This document shows positions 60,515-64,000 of a DNA stretch of 64,000 nt, piece by piece (the stretch's first letter is position 1; each line of letters begins with the position of its first letter). The position numbers and the translations under genes are program-made. Below the pieces are notes generated by a model. The model ran no database searches and was not told where the DNA came from. It worked only from the letters and a program-made list of their open reading frames with translations. Source of the stretch: an uncultured bacterium (GTDB lineage: Bacteria > Cyanobacteriota > Vampirovibrionia > Gastranaerophilales > Gastranaerophilaceae); contig CABRZP010000006.1 of assembly GCA_902475545.1 (NCBI GenBank), positions 45,301-109,300 of the forward strand. The letters run 5' to 3'.

Positions 60515-61827
60515 AATATGATGTTGTTATAATAGGTGGCGGAACAGCCGGTTGTGCGGCAGCGTATACAAGCGGCAAACTCGGACTGAAAACACTTTTA
60601 TTAGAAAAAGGTATTCACTTAGGCGGTTCAATAACATCTGGGCTTGTTATTCCTGTCATGAAATCAGGTGACAACCAAATAAATACAGACTTTTATTCGA
60701 CTCTGATTAAGAATTTAAATAAAATTAATGGTCAAATAACATATCAGAATAATCCAGGGTGGTTTAATCCCGAATTAACTAAAATTGTTTTGGATAAAAT
60801 GATGGAAGAAGCAAATGTTGAAATTAGATATAATTCTGAAATAATTTCAACTCAAATTAATAATAAGAATATCCTTTCGATAAAAGTAAACAATATATTA
60901 TCTGTATATAACGAAAAGATACATGCAAATAATATTTCCAGTGTTAGTGACGATATGTTATCAGTACCTATCGAAGCGAAGTATTATATTGACGCAACAG
61001 GTGATTTAAATTTTTCTCAAAAAATTAATTGCGAATTTTTAAATGATAACTCACAATTTCAACCAATCAGCTTACGATTTATTATGAGCGGTATTAATTT
61101 AAATACTTTTTCAAAATGGCTAGAAAATATAGATACAGACAGAAATGTTACTTCAATTGAAAATATCAATGGCTCTATTCATTTATCTACTGCATATACC
61201 TGGGATACCAATAAAAACTGGGCTTTAGCACCATTATTTGATAATGCAGTGAGTGAAAATATTCTAAAAGACACTGATAGAAACTATTTCCAGATATTTA
61301 CAGTAGCTGGAACTCAGGATAGTATTGCGTTTAACTGTCCAAGAATAATTAAAAACCTTAATCCAAACCTTATTGGAGATAGAACAACAGCTCTTATTGA
61401 GGGCAGACAAGCAATTTTAAGACTTTCAAATTTCTGTAAAAAATATTTTCCGGGTTTTGAAAATTCTTATATTTCTAATATTGCCGATATGCTTGGAGTA
61501 AGAGTTTCAAATAGAATAAAAGGGAAATATATTTACACTATTGATGATTTAAAATCAGGAAAAACCTTTACTAATCCTGTTCTTATCTCAGATTATCCTA
61601 TTGATGTGCATAGTACAAATAAAAACACTTCAACTCTTGAAAAAACAGGCGAATATCAATTGCCAATAGAAAGTCTAATGTCAAATGACTTTGATAATTT
61701 ATTTGTTGCAGGAAGAGGGCTATCAGCAGATTATATGGCACAAGGTGCTTTGCGAGTTCAAGCAAGCTGTTTTTCTATGGGAGAAGGTGTTGCTAAATAC
61801 ATATATAACCTAATTAGCAGTGTCTAG
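60511..61827 (+). CDS. FAD-dependent oxidoreductase (FAD_oxidored family)
   Basis: 438 residues. The dinucleotide-binding start YDVVIIGGGTAGCAAAYTSGKLGLKTLLLEKG and LGGSITSGLVIPVM are typical, as are YYIDATGDLNFSQ, the late ADMLGVRVSNRIKGKY and the final FAD-contact LFVAGRGLSADYMAQGALRVQASCFSMGEGVA. The family oxidises poorly defined substrates. Its ATG overlaps the methyltransferase stop (ATGA), so both are made together. In E. coli MnmC an FAD oxidoreductase domain is fused to the methyltransferase, but that one is DAO-type; this gene could be a substitute or unrelated. Its last 14 bases overlap the convergent flavoprotein gene. Confidence 0.85.
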   Translation: MKYDVVIIGGGTAGCAAAYTSGKLGLKTLLLEKGIHLGGSITSGLVIPVMKSGDNQINTDFYSTLIKNLNKINGQITYQNNPGWFNPELTKIVLDKMMEEANVEIRYNSEIISTQINNKNILSIKVNNILSVYNEKIHANNISSVSDDMLSVPIEAKYYIDATGDLNFSQKINCEFLNDNSQFQPISLRFIMSGINLNTFSKWLENIDTDRNVTSIENINGSIHLSTAYTWDTNKNWALAPLFDNAVSENILKDTDRNYFQIFTVAGTQDSIAFNCPRIIKNLNPNLIGDRTTALIEGRQAILRLSNFCKKYFPGFENSYISNIADMLGVRVSNRIKGKYIYTIDDLKSGKTFTNPVLISDYPIDVHSTNKNTSTLEKTGEYQLPIESLMSNDFDNLFVAGRGLSADYMAQGALRVQASCFSMGEGVAKYIYNLISSV

Positions 61828-63172
61828 ATATTTTAGTGCAGAGAATACTCATTGCGTTCAATAAAGGATCAATGGTTGTAGAGTATGGTGGAGCATAGGT
61901 TAAATCATGATTATTAAATTCATTAACCGTTAAATGTCCCAAAAGTGCTGTTGCTAATGTGTTTATTCTTTTATCCGCACCAATTGAACCTACAGCTTGT
62001 CCGCCAAGTAAAAGTCCTGTAGCTTTATCTGCAACAACTTTTAGTGTTATATCACCAACATCAGGCATATAAGATACCATATCAGGTTTTGAGACAGTTG
62101 CAGTTACAGTATTATACCCAAATTCAAGAGCTTCCTTTTCAGTTAAACCGGTCATAGACATTGTAGTATTTAAGCATCTTGATACGGCAGAACCTAACAC
62201 ACCTTCAAATTCATTGTAGAATCCTGCAGCATTCATTGCGGCACAACGACCTTCTTTATTTGCTGTAGAACCTAATGGTACCCAAACATATTTGCCACTA
62301 ATCAAATGTTTTTCTTCACAACAATCACCACAGGCATAAATATTAGATACAGATGTTTGCATTAACTTGTTTACTCGTATAGCACCTGTTTCACCAATAA
62401 AGATCCCTGCATCTTTTGCAATTTCAGAATTTGGTCTTACTCCCGATGAAATGATTATTAAATCCGTCTTAAATTCTTTCCCAGATAAGGTTTTTACAAT
62501 ATTCGCCTGTCTATTTTCACCAATAAACTCTGAAACTATTTCACTTGTATGAAACCTGAATGTTGAAGGAGTATATGCTTCAAGCCTGTTTCGAATTATA
62601 TCCGACATATCAGCATCAAATGCAGATATTAATCTGTCATTTTTTTCAATTACATCAACCTCTAATCCGTTTTTTACAAAAGCTTCAAGAAGTTCTAAGC
62701 CAATAAAACCACTGCCTATAATGGTCGCATGTTTTGATTTGAGCATTTTTTCACGAATATTTATACCATCTTCAATTTTTCTAACCGTATAAATATTATC
62801 GAAATTCTCATAACCATTAATTTTAGGAATGAATGGTCTGGCTCCGGTAGCAATAATTAATCTGTCATAATTAACAAGTTTTGCATCTGTTTTAGTGCAA
62901 ACTAGCACCTGTTGATGCGGAACAAGAATTTTTTCAACTTTTGATTCTAAATAGACATCTATACCAGAAGCTTTAAATTCTTCAACAGAACGCACTAATA
63001 AAGCTCTGTAATCAGTAAAATTACCTTCTATGTAATAAGGTAATCCGCAAGAAGAATAAGAAACATGTGTATCGTCTGTGTATATTTCAACTTTTGAATC
63101 AGGTAGTAAACGTTTTATTTTCGCTGCGGCTTTAGCTCCGGCGGCAACTCCACCGATTATAACAATTTTCAT
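61814..63172 (-). CDS. CoA-disulfide reductase / NADH oxidase-like flavoprotein
   Basis: 452 residues of the pyridine nucleotide-disulfide oxidoreductase class III. FAD-binding IVIIGGVAAGAKAAAKIKR, redox-active Cys42 in VSYSSCGLPYYIEG, NAD-binding HATIIGSGFIGLELLEAF, IYACGDCCE (second FAD motif) and the C-terminal dimerisation domain with LTYAPPYSTTIDPL are all visible. Such enzymes reduce CoA disulfide, polysulfide or oxygen with NAD(P)H and protect anaerobes from oxidants. No rhodanese domain is fused. The start has no strong Shine-Dalgarno. The 3' end overlaps the FAD oxidoreductase by 14 bases. Confidence 0.9.
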   Translation of the reverse strand: MKIVIIGGVAAGAKAAAKIKRLLPDSKVEIYTDDTHVSYSSCGLPYYIEGNFTDYRALLVRSVEEFKASGIDVYLESKVEKILVPHQQVLVCTKTDAKLVNYDRLIIATGARPFIPKINGYENFDNIYTVRKIEDGINIREKMLKSKHATIIGSGFIGLELLEAFVKNGLEVDVIEKNDRLISAFDADMSDIIRNRLEAYTPSTFRFHTSEIVSEFIGENRQANIVKTLSGKEFKTDLIIISSGVRPNSEIAKDAGIFIGETGAIRVNKLMQTSVSNIYACGDCCEEKHLISGKYVWVPLGSTANKEGRCAAMNAAGFYNEFEGVLGSAVSRCLNTTMSMTGLTEKEALEFGYNTVTATVSKPDMVSYMPDVGDITLKVVADKATGLLLGGQAVGSIGADKRINTLATALLGHLTVNEFNNHDLTYAPPYSTTIDPLLNAMSILCTKISRHC

Positions 63173-63218
63173 AGTTATAATCTAATGGAATTGCCTAAAC
63201 TTTTCATTCGACAAATGA

Positions 63219-63359
63219 CTAATTTGTACTATATGTATTTAAAATCATACCTTTCATAAATTCACAGTATGAATCTTTATCATCTTCAATATTTTCAGCT
63301 TTTTCAATTAAATTTTTTAGCTCTACAATAATTTGTTTTCTTAGTAGGTCTTCGTACAT
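63219..63359 (-). CDS. possible 46-residue small protein
   Basis: A minus-strand frame from ATG 63359 to TAG encodes 46 residues (starts MYEDLLRKQIIVELKNLIEKAEN, ends FMKGMILNTYSTN). It is acidic-basic and helix-forming, and no longer competing frame exists here. It lies upstream of the flavoprotein gene in the same direction. GGGGTG stands upstream but at poor distance. Coding status is uncertain. Confidence 0.35.
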   Translation of the reverse strand: MYEDLLRKQIIVELKNLIEKAENIEDDKDSYCEFMKGMILNTYSTN

Positions 63360-63399
63360 TTTACTTACACACCCCGTATTAAACTGTCACATGTTGATA

Positions 63400-63630
63400 A
63401 TCGACATAATTTTGAAAAACTTTAATTATTTACAACATAAATTAAGTAATGTTAAACAAAATGTTATATGCATATATCGATAAGAGGTATTATTTTACTA
63501 ACCCATAACCCCAACCCCCGTCGAGTGATGAGAAAGCTCGGCGGGGGTATTTGGGTGCATAAAATATGCGAGGTAAGTCTTGTTCTCCGCAGGGGTTTTT
63601 ATTTACCCCTGCTACCAATATTGGCAGTAA
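63400..63630. other. intergenic stretch with several GC-rich palindromes
   Basis: No convincing gene. It holds an inverted repeat of CCCCCGTCGAG and CTCGGCGGGGG (about 63513-63547; 11-base spacer) and another, GCAGGGG / CCCCTGC, around an AT loop (63589-63612). Both contrast with the AT-rich background. The second lies just downstream of the minus-strand stop at 63631 and could act as its terminator, although no T run follows. Confidence 0.5.
63513..63547. repeat. GC-rich imperfect palindrome
   Basis: ACCCCCGTCGAG and CTCGGCGGGGGT form an 11-12 bp stem with one mismatch around an 11-base loop. Its type resembles mobile palindromes seen between genes in many bacteria; only one copy is seen in this window. 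Confidence 0.5.
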
Positions 63631-64000
63631 TTACAATTGTTTTAATATTGCACTATTTGTTGTTCTGGTTGTATTTTGTGGTTTGGCTCCTAGAGCGGTT
63701 TTTTGGGTTGGGGTTAGTTGTTTCAAAACTGTTCGACTTGCCGCTGTGGATACTTTGCCACCAAGTATTGATTGGGATTCTGAAACAAGTTCAGAATGAC
63801 GGTTCTCAAGTTCAGTACGAGTACTTACCGTAGGTTGAGCTGATTGAACCCTCACCCTGCCCTCTCCCTTGGAGAGGGTATTTACATTTACCCCTTTGTC
63901 ACCCTGAACTTGTTTCAGGGTCTCATTATTAACTTTTTCGATCGGTTTGCCTTCTTTGCCTAATGACCATCTAAAGCCTGCTGTTAGGGCTATACCGTTT
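63631..64000 (-). CDS. C-terminal end of a probable outer-membrane/surface protein with in-frame palindromic repeats, partial
   Basis: The minus-strand frame is open from the window edge to TAA at 63631 (122 residues visible, N-terminus outside). The first residues, NGIALTAGFRWSLGKEGKP, look like the last strand of an outer-membrane beta-barrel. The following 100 residues are made largely of translated interspersed palindromes: ETLKQVQGDKG (63901-63923), NTLSKGEGRVRV (63850-63880) and NRHSELVSESQS (63772-63800), then a polar tail TPTQKTALGAKPQNTTRTTNS. The last translations are well known products of dispersed repeats. Either the repeats extended the original C-terminus after stop loss, or they were tolerated as insertions. 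The first part could also be from a porin or an autotransporter. Confidence 0.6.
   Translation of the reverse strand, partial: NGIALTAGFRWSLGKEGKPIEKVNNETLKQVQGDKGVNVNTLSKGEGRVRVQSAQPTVSTRTELENRHSELVSESQSILGGKVSTAASRTVLKQLTPTQKTALGAKPQNTTRTTNSAILKQL
63776..63800. repeat. interspersed palindrome, ATT/AAT-stem variant
   Basis: GATTCTGAAACAAGTTCAGAATGAC; read on the minus strand the core CTGAACTTGTTTCAG is shared with the copies at 3523 and 63901, but the outer stem is ATT/AAT in place of ACC/GGT. The pairs change together, so base pairing is kept. Confidence 0.75.
63849..63882. repeat. interspersed palindrome with CCCTCTCC / GGAGAGGG stem
   Basis: CCCTCACCCTGCCCTCTCC, TT, GGAGAGGGTA: an 8-bp hairpin preceded by a CCCTCACCCTG lead. 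It resembles a repeat type common in many bacterial genomes. Single copy in the window, translated in frame in the minus-strand gene. Confidence 0.65.
63901..63923. repeat. interspersed palindrome, ACC/GGT-stem variant
   Basis: 23 bases identical to the terminator-forming copy at 3523-3545 (ACCCTGAAC...TTTCAGGGTCT). Here it is coding on the minus strand. Confidence 0.8.

Noticed and set aside
63468..63833. Plus-strand open frames of 121 and 77 residues at 63468 and 63566
   Set aside because: They read through the palindromes antisense to the better minus-strand frame, start in intergenic DNA without ribosome site, and give low-complexity hydrophobic sequence ending in repeat-derived residues.
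1..64000. CRISPR array, integrase, transposase or prophage
   Set aside because: No regularly spaced direct repeats and no recombinase or phage structural genes are seen; S74 domains occur with prepilin anchors rather than phage genes.

Overview
The window looks like a chromosomal segment of an AT-rich, anaerobic, flagellated relative of the Cyanobacteria, most likely a gut Gastranaerophilales / 'Melainabacteria' (Vampirovibrionia). This is inferred from several signs together: prepilin-like proteins with the FTLAEVLITLGIIGVVAALTLP type of N-terminus, single-copy flagellar genes (FliJ, a FliK-like protein, a rod/hook protein, a FliA-type sigma factor), an anaerobe's oxidative defence (desulfoferrodoxin plus ferritin), a one-cluster ferredoxin and a 2-hydroxyacyl-CoA dehydratase activase-like protein. 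No phage, transposase, CRISPR array or rRNA is visible. The window is mostly housekeeping DNA with scattered surface-protein genes.

Layout. 1-8 kb: two overlapping PlsC-type acyltransferases, a long phosphohexomutase, argS, a secreted phospholipase-D-like protein and a ChbG/YdjC deacetylase. 8-16 kb: a polyprenyl-phosphate-type glycosyltransferase, a prepilin-like gene whose start is cut off by a run of ten G, the SRP RNA gene, desulfoferrodoxin-ferritin, a receiver/PAS histidine kinase with a NarL-type regulator, a secreted coiled-coil protein, a GIY-YIG protein and nadK. 16-25 kb: ftsZ, tRNA-Leu(CAA), a YbaK deacylase, a WecG/TagA transferase, a half transketolase and a 775-residue Cys-rich prepilin-like protein. 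24-31 kb: a minus-strand block (sigma factor, gcvPB, activase-like protein, membrane protein, miaA), then a tandem Usp and ldcA. 31-37 kb: dnaX, typA, a helical unknown and an MFS exporter. 37-45 kb: three large proteins joining a prepilin N-terminus to repeat-rich fibre regions and a C-terminal S74 intramolecular chaperone, with metK among them. 45-52 kb: valS, ribosomal protein S1, the flagellar trio, rpiB and rsfS. 52-64 kb: a GH38 alpha-mannosidase, glmS, thrB, a MnmC-like methyltransferase overlapping an FAD oxidoreductase, a CoA-disulfide-reductase-like flavoprotein, and the 3' end of a probable outer-membrane protein carrying interspersed palindromes in frame.

The most unusual content is the S74-prepilin family (37.5-44.8 kb): pilin-type membrane anchoring fused to a phage-tailspike-type trimerisation chaperone. 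Two of its transcription units have almost the same promoter. Other points of interest are the poly-G switch candidate at 9110, the palindromic repeats translated inside the protein at the right edge (one copy also serves as a terminator at 3523), and seven genes in which a -10 box stands exactly six bases before the start codon, implying leaderless mRNAs.

Limits: everything here was read by eye. Family names rest on motifs and overall resemblance, not on searches, and promoter and terminator calls are pattern-based.
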